Source: Kitagawia praeruptora (Eukaryota; Streptophyta; Magnoliopsida; Apiales; Apiaceae). From it: a stretch of 64,000 bases of DNA. Made by a program: the position numbers and the translations under genes. The DNA lies in contig CM075347.1 in the NCBI GenBank assembly GCA_037693485.1, forward strand, positions 65,382,501 to 65,446,500. Reading direction: 5' to 3'. This document shows, in pieces, positions 32,656 to 44,759 of this stretch (within the stretch, counting starts at the first letter, position 1; each line of letters begins with the position of its first letter). The notes below the pieces were generated by a model that made no database searches, was not told the origin of the DNA, and saw only the letters and a list, made by a program, of their open reading frames with translations.

Positions 32656-35600
32656 CTTTGAAAAGAAAATCAACTCGGAAGTTTTATCAATCTTGAAATA
32701 CTACACACCTGAAGGAATAAATATATCTCAACTTATCAAAGTACTATTCGAATATAATTCAATAACTTCTCGGAACTACTCAATTTGATTTGGACTTATT
32801 CTCGAAACGCCTTCTCAAGTAATGGATGATCAGTCCATTGTCACATCTCATTTTCTATCGATAAAAAGTATGGTCTACGTCTCGAACCACCCTAAATACT
32901 TCTCAGAAGGATGAGCCGACTTGCTCGGACCATCACCCTAAATACTTCTCAGTCTGGGCCGGTGCGTTACTCCGATCACTTTTTGTCATCTCTAGTCCAG
33001 AATATAAGGTGTTGGAATTGTTGATCACCTTCAACAAGAAATTGCTTAGGCGTCACAGTAAAATAACACGTGCACCTTTATTTACTTCTCAATAAATTAT
33101 TACTCCAATGTCGTTCAGAAACAATGAACGATAAACACCTCCAATTATTAAGTTTTCCTCTCGAATGAGTAGAGGAATATTTATGAAAAACTGTTCTGGT
33201 CATGGATTCAGAATGAGGTAACCCATATCAGTAATCTCAACTTACTCTATATATATATAACTCCACTCTTAAATATCAATTAATATATAGTATGAAAATA
33301 TTATTTAATATATCTCTTTCATCTCCTCTACGAGTACGAATGATGTATCTCGATAAATGTCCCAACAATATGGACCAACTCATGAAATAAATTTGAACAC
33401 CTCGAGTAATAATATCTGGATGACAACTCAACAATAATATATATGCATGTAAATTGTATGAATAAAAATCCGGTATAAACAACTAGATAGAATACTTGCA
33501 TTTGTGTTTTAAAAACTTAATTAACATACTTATGCATTTAAAATATATAAATACTCTGAACAATAGAGTATGTACTAGTAAACTTGCCTGGTACTCCGGA
33601 TGTAGCAGGGCTCGTATCGGAATCCGACAATCTAAACAAAGTTAAAAAAACACGTGATTAATCCCCTATACGATCCACTTATAACTCAATACTCAAACAC
33701 TTAGCCAATCACATACAAGGCACTAAGGGATCCCTCTAGACTCGTACTAAGTCCATGTTAATCGACAAACCCTTAAGTCATAAGTTTAGTCCAAAATCGA
33801 TCCTCGAATCCATGTTATACTTAACCATTTACAACATTGGTTTCTAAGTCGTGTTCTTAGGGGTTTTCACTTGCGCAACCTCGGCTGATGTATTTTTATA
33901 AAATCGAAAAATAATCTTTTGGACTTGAAAACTTTGCTCATATCTTGCTAACTGACCTTAGCATTTATCCTCAAAATATTACACTCAAATTCCATTTTAA
34001 GGGTCTCAAACTTAGCCTCAAAGTTGACACATTTCTGCGACATTATTTCTCGAATCGCTTTCACTAAAACGATCATAACTCACAAACCGTAAACTCTTTT
34101 AACACGATTCTTGTGGCCACATAAACTAGACATCAATACCTACTCAATATGGTCATTGGTTACCATTTACACATGGTTAAGGTCTCGGATGACTACTGTT
34201 TTTAGGAGCTAACAAAATTTTTCCATTACGACGGCTATAATTCGAACATTTCCATTTTACAAACACTACAACCAAGCCATACCAGGCAAACCAATCATCC
34301 TCAACATCAACAAACATCCATCATACATCTCTAGGACCAGTGGTGAGGTTCCAAAACCAACACCCATAATTTTACACATTATACAAAGCCAAACAATCAG
34401 AAAACCACTTAACATGATCTTAACTTTACACTAACATCAAAACTCCATCAAAACTCATAAAAACTCAAAGCATGATTTAGGGTGTTACCTTCCTTGAATC
34501 TTTAACAACACTAACAAAGCTTGATACACCTTAGAATAGTCTTGGGTAGCATTAACAAAGCCTAAAAGCCATGAACAAATTATAAAAATAGCTTAAAACA
34601 CTATTCCCTACTATTCATCATCACTTTGTAAAATTTATATAAACTCGAAACATTAGAGATTGGTTTTCAAATTTTTACCACACCTTCTACTCTCCAAGGG
34701 CTTTATTTTGAGTCCTAGATCATCACTAGGGGATACTTGAAGCTCGACTTATTGGTTTTCTAAGGTGAGAGGTCGAAACTGGGAAAGGCTGGACAGTTTC
34801 GGTTCTTCATCTTGGAGGAGGGATTTGACTAGGCTACACTCCTTTGTTGGCCATGAAATGTTAAAAGTATGTTATCCATACAATAAGGAAGCTATGGTTA
34901 AAATTTGGTGATTTTTTCATGGATAGAAGTGGAGATATGAAGTTTTCTTTAAGGTGGGTTTCTGCTAGGCAGTTTGTAGAATTTTTGTGTTTCTTTTATT
35001 TTCTTTGCCTTCTCTTGAATAGTATCTATCTAATACTCTTATATTTCAACCTCATCTCTTTTAATGTGTTGTTTATCATCTATTGGATCCAAATGTTGGT
35101 GGTCTAGTGGTCCAAATGTCATCCTTAAAACACATTACTCCATTTTAGTAACATTACTTCCATGTCCTTGCCTTATCTTCACTTCTTCCACCAATGTCCT
35201 TCCTTTTCCTCTTATTCACTCAAGTGGTTTCCTTCCTTTACACACCAATATCAGATGTTAATTAGTATTGGGGTGAAATTTGGGCTTGCCCCATGTATTT
35301 GGGCCTTTTGTTTGGGCTTCGTTCAAAGTTCTCTCGTCGTTTGATTCATCGAATGATTTCTGTGATCGTCTCAGTGGTTTCTCCTTTATAAATCTCTTGG
35401 ATATATATTACCCTCTCCTACATTTTACTCTAAGGTGTTGGTGTTGTTCTAATCCTCAAACATATTTTAAATCCAATATCCTTTATATGTTCTCTTTATC
35501 TCAAAAAACGTTCTCTCGATTTCTCAAGCATTCTTTATTCCTCCACTCTGGGATTTTATTCTAAATCCTATATTCCTCATATAATATATCCTTTCTTGGA

Positions 35601-36078
35601 TTTCTATTACTCATTATCCTCAATTTATAAACCATAATTCGTTCGCTTAATTGCTTAATCTCGTTATAAGGTTCTAGCGATCTTCAGAACGCTCGTTCCG
35701 CTATATCAGGGTTTTCGTTCCAATTCCTCAAATCATATATAATAAAATAATAAAATATCAAATCCTTGAATTCTTGATTTAAATAACTCACTTGTCTTAA
35801 TCGCATTGATATTCTCTTCACTGCCCGGTCAAATATTCCATAAAAATAAAGTTTGGAATTTCTGAATTCTGATCGCGTTTACATACACTTATTTACCTCG
35901 TAGATTACTAATATAACTTCGAAATATCCATTTGCTATCCCGTACATAGGGCGACATGAAAAATTTCTTAGTCCTCAAAAAGTCACTATTCATCCATAAT
36001 TTCACTATTCATCCATGCAATCACTATTCATCCCTCAAACGAAATTTTTTCTCAAGTACAGAAATTTGGGTTATTACA

Positions 36079-36843
36079 AGAAGTTTGATCTAGAAGATTC
36101 ACCTACCAAGACACCCATGACCACTACCACCAAACTGGATGAAGATGCTAAGGGCAAAAAGGTGGCTATAATAGTCTATAGAGGCATGGTTGGTTCTCTA
36201 CTCTATCTCACTGCAAGTAGGCCAGATATCATGTTTGCAACATGTCTGTGTGGAAGGTTTCATTCAAATCCAAAGGAATCTCACATGATTGCTATCAAAG
36301 GATCTTTATATATCTGAAGGGCACCATAAACTTGGGTCTATGGTATCCTAAGGACACATGGTCTAATCTGGTTGGTTAATCTGATGCTGATTATGGTCGA
36401 TGCAGGGTGGACATTAAAAGCCCCTCAAGTAGCTGCCAATTTCTTGGATAAAAGTTATTATCTTGGTATAGCAAGAAACAACAATCTGTGTCAACTTCCA
36501 CAACCGAAGCTGAATATATAACTGCTGGAAGTTGTTGTGCTCAAGTGCTTTGGAATAAAAACCAACTTAAAGATTATGGACTTGTGTTGGAAAAGATTCC
36601 TATCATGTGTGAAAACACTAGTGCAATCTCTATAGTTGCAAATCTTGTCAATCATTTCAGAACAAAGCACACTGACATAAGATATCATTTCATTAGGGAA
36701 CATGCATCTAATGGAACAATTGAGTTGCCTTATGTTCCCACGGATAAATAATTAGCAGATACATTCACTAAGCCTTAGATGAAGCCACCTTCACCAGGTT
36801 GGTAAGTGAGATTGGAATGCTGAATTCTTCAGATTCTGGCTAA
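36079..36843 (+). pseudogene. Element B pol, 3' part: RT end and RNase H, degenerate
   Basis: Continues the B polymerase after F: K-F-D-L-E-D..., the conserved Y-R-G-M-V-G-S-L-L-Y-L-T-A-S-R-P-D-I block, then RNase H with S-T-S-T-T-E-A-E-Y and C-E-N-T. Stops occur at about 36315, 36379 and 36751. The pol reading ends at TAA 36841-36843, matching the position of A's pol end. Confidence 0.9.
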
Positions 36844-37555
36844 GTGATAATATCAATCAAATTGTTGCAGCAGTAAACACTTATTTTATCTAAATGCTCA
36901 ATATTTTTGAAGCAAGTGTTGGTTGAGATATGATTTATAAATATCTTTGAAAATTGCTACATATGTTGAAAAATCATATTTTGTCAGCTTGAAATTTCTT
37001 TGAAATTTGAAGTAAACTCACTATTTAATTTATTAGAGTATTATTCATTGAATATTTTTGGTGAATTTTGACAGATACTGAAAATCAAATTTTATGAGTA
37101 AATCTATATTTCGATAAGTCAGACTTATCTAATGATTCATTTTATGTTCCCACATATAAATAATTAGCAGATACATTCACTAAGCCTTAGATGAAGCCAC
37201 CTTCACCAGGTTGGTTAGTGAGATTGGAATGCTGAATTCTTCAGATTCTAGCTAAGTGATAATATCAATCAAATTGTTGCAGCAGTAAACACTTATTTTA
37301 TCTAAATGCTCAATAATTTTTAAGTAAGTGTTGGTTGAGATATGATTTATAAATATCTTTGAAAATTGCTGCATATGTTGAAAAATCATATTATGTCAGC
37401 TTGAAATTTCTTTGAAATTTGAAGTAAACTCACTATTTAATTTATTAGATTGTTCTTTCACTGAATATTTTTGGTGAATTTTGACAGATACAGAAAATCA
37501 AATTTTATGAGTAAATCTATATTTCGATAAGTCAGACTTATCTAATGATTCATTT
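36731..37555 (+). repeat. Direct tandem duplication, unit about 412 bp
   Basis: 36731-37142 (end of RNase H and following spacer) is repeated at 37143-37555 with few changes. Both copies hold the string CACTAAGCCTTAGATGAAGC and the TCGATAAGTC motif. The duplication is private to B. Confidence 0.9.
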
Positions 37556-38137
37556 TATGTTCTTGCTTGACATCTCTAACAAGTCTCTTTAGAGTACTCT
37601 TGAGTTCTTAAACAAAGACTTTTTGGGATATCAAATGAGGACTTGCTTGACTTCTCGGTTTATGCTATTCTAGTTCTCTAATGGCTATGTTCTCTAATAG
37701 TGTAAATTGAGTTATCGAATCATTTGAAAAGCCTGAATTCTCGTCGAATTTCAAACATTTTTGAATTTCTATCTAAAATTTAAATTCTTTTTTTTTATTA
37801 GCTAAGTTAAAATTTAAATTCACTCATAAATACAAATTTTATTCAATTTGGAATTACTTTAAATTGATTAAAACTGCCAGCTGTGAGTTACAACATGCTT
37901 AAGTTATCAAATTAGCTTTTCTTGACTTATCATATAGTTATTTTCTACTTATCGAATGCCTGACTTGTCGATACAAAACATATATCTAATCGACAATTCA
38001 AGTATCTCATACATATACAATTCCACAACTGTTCAATTCATTTCATTCGATTTCTCAAGCATCTACTTTACCAAAACCTCTAAAACCCTAACTACATAAG
38101 CCTAAATTCCTTCTTCTTCTCTTATAATTCTTTAACA

Positions 38138-41029
38138 ATGGCAACTTCATTAAATATACATTTCAATTTACCAACCTCCACCAAATTCATTGGTATTATT
38201 AGTGATGTAGAGGCATCCAACCCTAACTACAAATGCTACATTCGATGGATGTCTGAGTCATACATCAAGGGTGCTCTCTCGGCCAACCCAACTCTGTATC
38301 TAGACATTCTAGAACAGTTCTGGGGTTCTGCAACTATTGAAACCATTGCTCTTGAGAATGGCATTCTAACCTACAAGATTCAGTGCATAATCCAAGGCAA
38401 GAGCTTGACATACACTACTGAAGACATGAGCAAGGCATTTGGTCTTCAACAAGAATCTTATGACCCATTGGTATCTGATGTGAAGCTGACAGAATTCTTC
38501 GAGTTCATCAGATATGCCGACACATTCAAGGTGGGAAATTTGAACAGAAAGTTCTTAAGGAAGGAATGGAGCTATGTGTTAATTGCCACACTGTTGCACG
38601 TGTTCACCTGCAGAAAATCAAGCTTTGATCAATAAAGTACACCTATGCAACAAATTGGGTATTCTCTAACCTTTGGAACTAGAGTGAATGTTAGCAAGCT
38701 GATAATGCAGGAGCTATGTGGGAGGCTTGGTAAGAACACAGCCAAGCGCGGTAATGATATCTTATTTCCTAGATTCATTTAGTCAGAACTTAATTTCTTA
38801 GATAATAAATTGATTGAATTGCCTGGGATAGATAAGACAAGAATAGGCTATTCTAAATCCATGTCCATAGTTATTTTTGGAAACTTGGATTCTAGAAATG
38901 ATGTGGATGTAAGAATTGTGATTACTCCTCATATGCAGGAGATTTTCAAGTCTTACCCACTCACACAGCCAACATATGATTCAAAATCTGAGTTAGTTAG
39001 GGCCAAGCTAGAAGCACAAATAGCTAACTCAGGCCCTGCTAACCAACCCTCACAACCAAACATAATTCCAAACAATCAACCAACTACATCATCCTCTCAA
39101 AATGGTGATGTTAGTAAAAAGGAGAAGAAAAGAAAACAGATTGTGGCTGAACCTCTAAAAGTACTTTCTGAGGCAGCATTAGCTGTAGAATTAGGTTATG
39201 ACTTGTGAGGAACCTGAGTTACCTCTCACTAGACCAAAGAAGAAGAAATCTAAACAAACATTCTCCTCAGTCACTCAAATGGCTGAGGTTGTAAAATCAG
39301 GGGCAAACAGATGTACTCTCTCAACAGAGTGCATCTATTGAAACTAGCATTCTCCCCAATGCACAAACCTGTAAAGAGTTAGCACTTGGGAGTGATAAGG
39401 CTGACACTACACTGAGTGGAGAGCACATCACACTTGAAACTCCCTCTATTTCTCGGGGGGAATTGCTAAAATCATCTCTACCAGACACTTCACTTCCAGA
39501 ATCTAACTGAAATATTTCTTTGTAACCTGCACCTCAAGCAATTGAGGAGCAAGGATTTGATCATCAAGAATTTTCACCCATTGTCGAGCCAATACATTCA
39601 AGTGACTTGGTGCATGACACCTTGTTCACCACCCAGGAACCACATCTAGTTGGTGAGGGAGTGCATGCTGGGGCACATCCTGATGACACCAACATAAACA
39701 CAGAGGCTTCACTAATTTTTACTAGAGACTGTGTGCTAGTGTCTCCATTTTTTCAAGTTGAATTGGAAGTGCCTTCATAGGCTTTTAGAAATAATGTTGT
39801 AACTCATCCCACTACTATGGAGAGAGCATTAGACTCTACAGCAATTCTAATGCTGGATTTTGAGAATCAAGTGTCAATCCATCCGGATGCAGAAGTTTCA
39901 TCTACAATTGAGGAGCCTAGCTCTAGCTCTCACTTGGCTCAGGCCACTTGTTCTCAATGGCTGAGGCTTGTGCAACATGACAGTGCCTCAAGATCATCAT
40001 ATGTTCAACCACAATTGATGGTTGAAGCTCTTCTTAGCTTGAGTGTGGATCAGATTAATGAGATCTCAAAAAGAGCTCAACATCTTCACACCTACGACCT
40101 ACCAAACCCTGATTATGAAGCTATCCTACTCTGTCACAAATTTGACATACAAAGTTGACATGGAGCAACAAAGAGAGAAAATTATAAATGAAACTGAGAG
40201 AGATGGAAATGCAGATGCTTGGTTGAATAGTATGGGGAGTGTCTGCTTGGAGGATGCACTTAAATATCTAAGGGAGGAGTACTTGGTCTCTTTTGGCTCT
40301 AATGCAAAGACTCTCTCACCTACAAAAGTGTTTGATGATGTGAATGATGCATACAAGGGATCTATCAAAGCTGCTCACTATCTTGGAAAGGGAGTCAAGT
40401 CAGAAATTGCTAATATCTGTACTGAAACTACCAAATCAGTGAGTGAACTCAAATCCAGGTTCACTACTGAATTCCCTCAAATTGGAACCCTTGTCAAAGA
40501 TGTAAAAGAATCTTTTACACTGAGTCAGAAACTGATAATGGAGGTGATGGATATGACAGATAGCTCCAACAAACTCTCCAAGCAAGTGACAAGGCAAGTT
40601 GAGCAGTCAATTGATGCAAATGCCATGATCAATGTACTGTGGTAAAATCAGTATGTGGACAAACTACTTAGTGATGTGCCAGTGCATGACATGAAGAAGT
40701 ATGAAGTAGAGAGGCTAAAAAAACAATCACTCTCTTCCTTCAAAGTTGCACACTTGATGAATAAAGTCGATCGTTTGAAAAAATAAGTGAGTTCCCTAAA
40801 ATCTAAAAATTCTGAGCTAAGAAGTCTGTCAATCTTCTCAACACCAAGCTGGGTACTTAAGCCAGTGCCACCACTGAGGTACTCTTTGTCCAATAACAGA
40901 TGTTTGCCTCCATTATGAAACACATGGGCCTCTCCCTTTCAGCAGATGCAACCCCTTCTCAACCACAACCACAATTCACCATTTCAAACCCAAGGCCCCA
41001 TCAAAAGCACCTGTGTCTGAGAATAAGCC
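38138..41029 (+). pseudogene. Element B third ORF, 5' part, degenerate
   Basis: Starts MATSLNIHFNLP. The first 165 codons are homologous to the N-terminal domain of A's ORF3 (E-Q-F-W-G-S-A, G-K-S-L-T-Y, R-K-E-W-S-Y). Stops follow at about 38633, 38782, 39206, 39508 and 39778, with frameshifts. Later pieces are Ser/Pro/Gln-rich, with a region at 40160-40640 that may be coiled coil. It is interrupted at 41029 by element D, directly after the codons N-K-P. Confidence 0.82.
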
Positions 41030-42449
41030 TGATAAGTGGATTTATATCCACTTAGAAACTTAAATGGATTTACTTGACCTCAAGTATGTTGTGTTTTTAA
41101 CGTGTTTTTATGAGTTGTGTAGAACTACTAGCTTGAGGCAGGTATGATGTGTTTCTATGATGCTTTGGTGGTTTTGAGCTCAATATATGAAGAACGGCAA
41201 CTCGCGGAAGAGAGTTGGAGGTTAATTTGATTAAAATTTGGATTTTCCGTGTAGGCTACGCAGTCTTCACTGTTTTGGCCATATCTGGAGTTCTACAAGT
41301 CCGTTTGAGGCTCGTAAGCAGTCGTTGGAAAGCTCAAAAGAAGATGGATCTGTTTCAGCAAAGTGTTCCAGGAAGTTTGGGTGCAGGAGCGCGCAGACGG
41401 GCGCAGGAACGCGCGGGGAGGCTGGTAGAAATCCTGATTCAACTAAAAAAATGGTTTTTTTAAGGTATTTTCTTGGAGGACAAGATGCTGGGGCTATAAA
41501 TAAACATCTAGACATCATAAGGAGCACGTTTTTACAGAGAGGGAAAAGAGAGAGACTTGGAGAAGGATTCCCAACGCTCGTGACAAGCAACGGAGATCTA
41601 GATCTAATTCATCTTTTCTATTCTTCTAATTAGGCGATACTCTTGGATGTTTTTGGGATTTATTTTCTTAACTCTATTACTCTAGTAGTATTATTATTCA
41701 GACCTTGTTTATTATCACGTTTTCATCAGATCCCATGGTGACGAGCGGTTCGATTATGAACTAATCGTTGTCATGGGATTCTAACGGATTTATCTATTTA
41801 GTTTAGTAGTTTGTTTGCTTTAAAGATTTGTGTGTGGTGAATTGTTGATATCTTCGTATGGTTGTGCTTAATGTTTTTAGATGCGTAGCTAACATCTAAA
41901 TTGTTAATCTTTATTGCATACAAAGATTAGAACTTGCAATGCTAGCATAGGATTATGTATGTTTTGACATCATGATTTGTAGCGTAATTTGAACTATCTT
42001 ATGCTGCCCTATGTGATCTTAATGGATAACTTGTGCTTAAACCGTTATGTTTTCAAATATTATAGACATATAGGGTCTAAACATAATTGGTGTCTATTCA
42101 TCTTCTATCTCTTTTGTGGATGTATGAGTAGTTTGGTATTCGTATACTGAGAGGTAGCCTATACTTGTTTCGTGTTGTCCGATCAGTTATCATAACCATC
42201 ACATACTTTGATTAAAGGCATCAACTCTAAGCGAAATATTTAATGAAGTTAGGATTCCATGTTTTAGTTCTCATAAGTAATTCAATTTTAATTCTCATTA
42301 GTTAAGTAATTATTAGTTTTGTTAATTTGCTTCTTAGTTAATTTAGGTAATTAAAACCCATATTTGATATTGTCTTAGCAGTGGATAATAATCATACATT
42401 ATTGCATAGGTGCATAAATATGTATTGCTTGCGTGAATTAGTACGAACA
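41030..42449 (+). repeat. Element D 5' LTR
   Basis: Starts TGATAAGTGG and ends CGAACA, seven bases before the PBS. Homologous to the solo LTR at 1241-2721 and, at its left end, to 51661-51937. Open frames at 41215-41633 are LTR sequence, not genes. Confidence 0.9.
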
Positions 42450-42455
42450 AGTTTT

Positions 42456-42473
42456 TGGCATCGTTGCCGGGGA
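42456..42473 (+). promoter_or_regulatory. Element D primer-binding site (tRNA-Asp type)
   Basis: TGGCATCGTTGCCGGGGA, one base off the TGGCGCCGTTGCCGGGGA expected for tRNA-Asp priming in Athila elements. Confidence 0.88.
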
Positions 42474-42590
42474 CTCGGTGTTTATTATAGTTTATGGGCT
42501 TGTCATCAGTGGTCATTAAAGTTCACTGACTCGGATTTTTTTTTCTTACTTAGTTTATTTTGTTGGTGTGTTTCACTTTCAGGTACTTGA

Positions 42591-44132
42591 GTGTGTATGC
42601 GATCACGTTTCCAAACTCGTAAATTGGAAGAAGAAGAACTTGCAGCAACTAAAGAGATGGCAGATCCACCTGCAGCATCAGCTAAGGCTTTGAAGGACTA
42701 TTCTCAGCCGAAAATCAATGACATTCAATCTAGCATTGTCAGACCAGCCATTGCAGCTAATACCTTTGAAATCAAGCCTGGCACGATTCAGATGGTACAG
42801 AATTCAGTTCAGTTTGGGGGTGCTCCAACGGAATATCCCAATATGCACATCCGGAACTTCATCGAGATTTGTGACACTTTCTCTAAGGGATAAAGCTAAA
42901 GGCTGGTTGCACTCTCTACCAGCAGGTTCTATTATGACATGGGAGGATCTCGCTCAGAAATTTCTCACTAAATTCTTCCCTATGGCAAAAACAGCAACAA
43001 TAAGGAACGCTCTTACTCAATTTGCACAGTAGTCGGGTGAATCATTATGTGAAGCTTGGGAGCGCTATAAAGAGATGCTTAGGCAATGCCCTCATCATGG
43101 CATGCCGAACTGGATGGTAATCAACTATTTTTACAATGGGTTAGGATGGCAGTCGAGACAGATGGTGGATGCAGCTTCAGGAGGAGCATTATGGGCTAAG
43201 AGCTATAAGGTAGCCTATGATCTTATCGAGACGATGGCAGCAAATGAATATCAGAATCCAACTCAGAGAATGCCACAACAAAAGGTGGCGAGAATTCTTG
43301 ATGTTAATGCAGCCACAGCTTTAGCAACTCAGCTAGAGGCAATGAATAGGAAAATAGATTCTTTGGCAAATCATGGGATTCGACAGGTAGCTAGTGTTGA
43401 TGAGCTATGTGCAGGCGCACATGAGACGAATCAATGTGCCATTTCTAATGAATCAGTGTAGTTTGTGAGCAACTTTCAGAATCAGCAATAGCCAGCCCCG
43501 ATACGTATCATCCGAGCAACAGAAATCATCCGAATTTCAGTTGGAGCAATAATCAGGGTGGCATGCTACAATCCAAGCAACAAATCAGCAGTTTCAAGGT
43601 CAACAGGAGCAAAGCCTTACAATCCTCAGAATTTTCAGCAACAGTAGAACCAGATTTTTCAGCAGCAGTAGAACCAGATTTTTCAGCAGTAGCAAGGGCA
43701 GAATTTTCAGCAACAGTATGCCCTAGGCAATTTCAACCTCCGGTTTTTCAGCAACATTCATATGCTGGTTCTGGGCATTCCACTTCTGAAAAATCATAAT
43801 TATAGGAGTTGAGATTGATGTGCAAAAGTCAAGCTGTCTCGCTTAAGACCTTGGAAAATCAAATTGAGCAGATTGCTAATGCCTTGTTGAATAGGCCACA
43901 AGAAACTCTTCTTAGTGACACGGAGGCTAATCCAGGGAAGAAAGTTGTCCATGAATAGGTGAAGGCAGTTACTTTGAGAAGTGGAAGAGTTACAACCGAT
44001 CAGAAATCAATAGCTAAGGAAGATGAAGAAATTCATAATCAACAGGATGAAAAATCTGCAGGGCCCGAAATTGGAAAATCTGACTTGGTAGCTGATCAGT
44101 TGGATGGTGAAGCATAAAAGAGGAAGAATTCT
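42591..44132 (+). pseudogene. Element D gag, degenerate
   Basis: The Retrotrans_gag-type core is clear: W-L-H-S-L-P-A-G-S-I, then W-E-D-L-A-Q-K-F-L-T-K-F-F-P (about 42900-42980), then W-E-R-Y-K-E-M-L-R-Q-C-P. A frameshift near 42880 and stops at about 43030 and 43459 break it. A Gln/Phe-rich stretch (about 43560-43790) and spacer lead to the protease. The family is Athila gag; non-functional. Confidence 0.88.
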
Positions 44133-44759
44133 GTGGAAAAAGTTTCTTCGGAGCAGTCTACAAAGAGCAATCAGATCTACCCTCCTCCTCAATATCCTAA
44201 AAGACTTCAAAAGCAGAAGTTGAATAAGCAGTTTGCTAAGTTTCTAGAGGTGTTCAAGAAGTTGCAGATTAACATACCTTTTGCGGAAGCTCTTGAACAG
44301 ATGCCGAGCTATGCCAAGTTCATGAAAAGTATTCTATCACGGAAGTTGAAGCTCGAGGAATTGGAGATCGTTGCTTTGACTGAAGAGTGCAGTGCTTTTC
44401 TGCAACAAAATTTACCTCCTAAACTTAAAGATCCGGAAAGTTTCACCATTCTGTGCACTATTGGCAACTTATCTTTTGACAAGTGTTTGTGTGACTTGGG
44501 AGCTAGCATCAATCTCATGCCTCTGTCTGTTTTCATGCAACTTGGTCTGCCCGATCCTAAACCTACAAATATCTCCTTACAGCTAGCTGATCGATCGATC
44601 ACTTATCCTAGAGGTATTGTGGAGGATGTTTTGGTAAAAGTTGATAAGCTCATCTTCCCTGCGAATTTCATGATTCTTGATTTTGAAGAAGATAAGAAGA
44701 TTCCCATCATCTTGGGAAGGCATTTTCTCGCTACTAGCCGTACTTTGATAGATGTTCAG
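44133..44759 (+). pseudogene. Element D retropepsin region, 5' part
   Basis: Athila-type gag-protease linker and protease. P-Q-Y-P-K-R-L-Q-K-Q precedes the segment F-A-K-F-L-E-V-F-K-K-L. The protease is centred on C-D-L-G-A-S-I-N-L-M, then P-I-I-L-G-R-H-F-L-A. The frame is open here and is cut after D-V-Q by solo LTR E. Confidence 0.9.

Larger units (their letters stand above)
31807..36078. mobile_element. Solo LTR F, 4.3 kb, Ty3/gypsy-type
   Basis: Starts TGTAACGCCCCCAAATTCCC and ends TTTGGGTTATTACA, flanked by identical 5-bp target duplications AGAAG (31802-31806 and 36079-36083). Pol of B resumes exactly after it. There is no coding domain or PBS inside, so it is best read as a solo LTR of a long-LTR gypsy (chromovirus/Tekay-like) element. 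It is related to E, with similar ends and a shared CTTGCCTGGTA-like region. The minus-strand start TGTAATAACCC also looks LTR-like, so orientation is left open. Contains a Stowaway-like MITE and a (TA)n tract. Confidence 0.85.

Noticed and set aside
36015..36078. Open frame across the F/B boundary as a gene start
   Set aside because: Its first codons are the end of solo LTR F; only the part after 36078 is pol of B.
41215..41633. Frames of 82-131 codons in the D LTR
   Set aside because: They fall in LTR sequence shared with the solo LTR at 1241-2721, where the frames are not kept.
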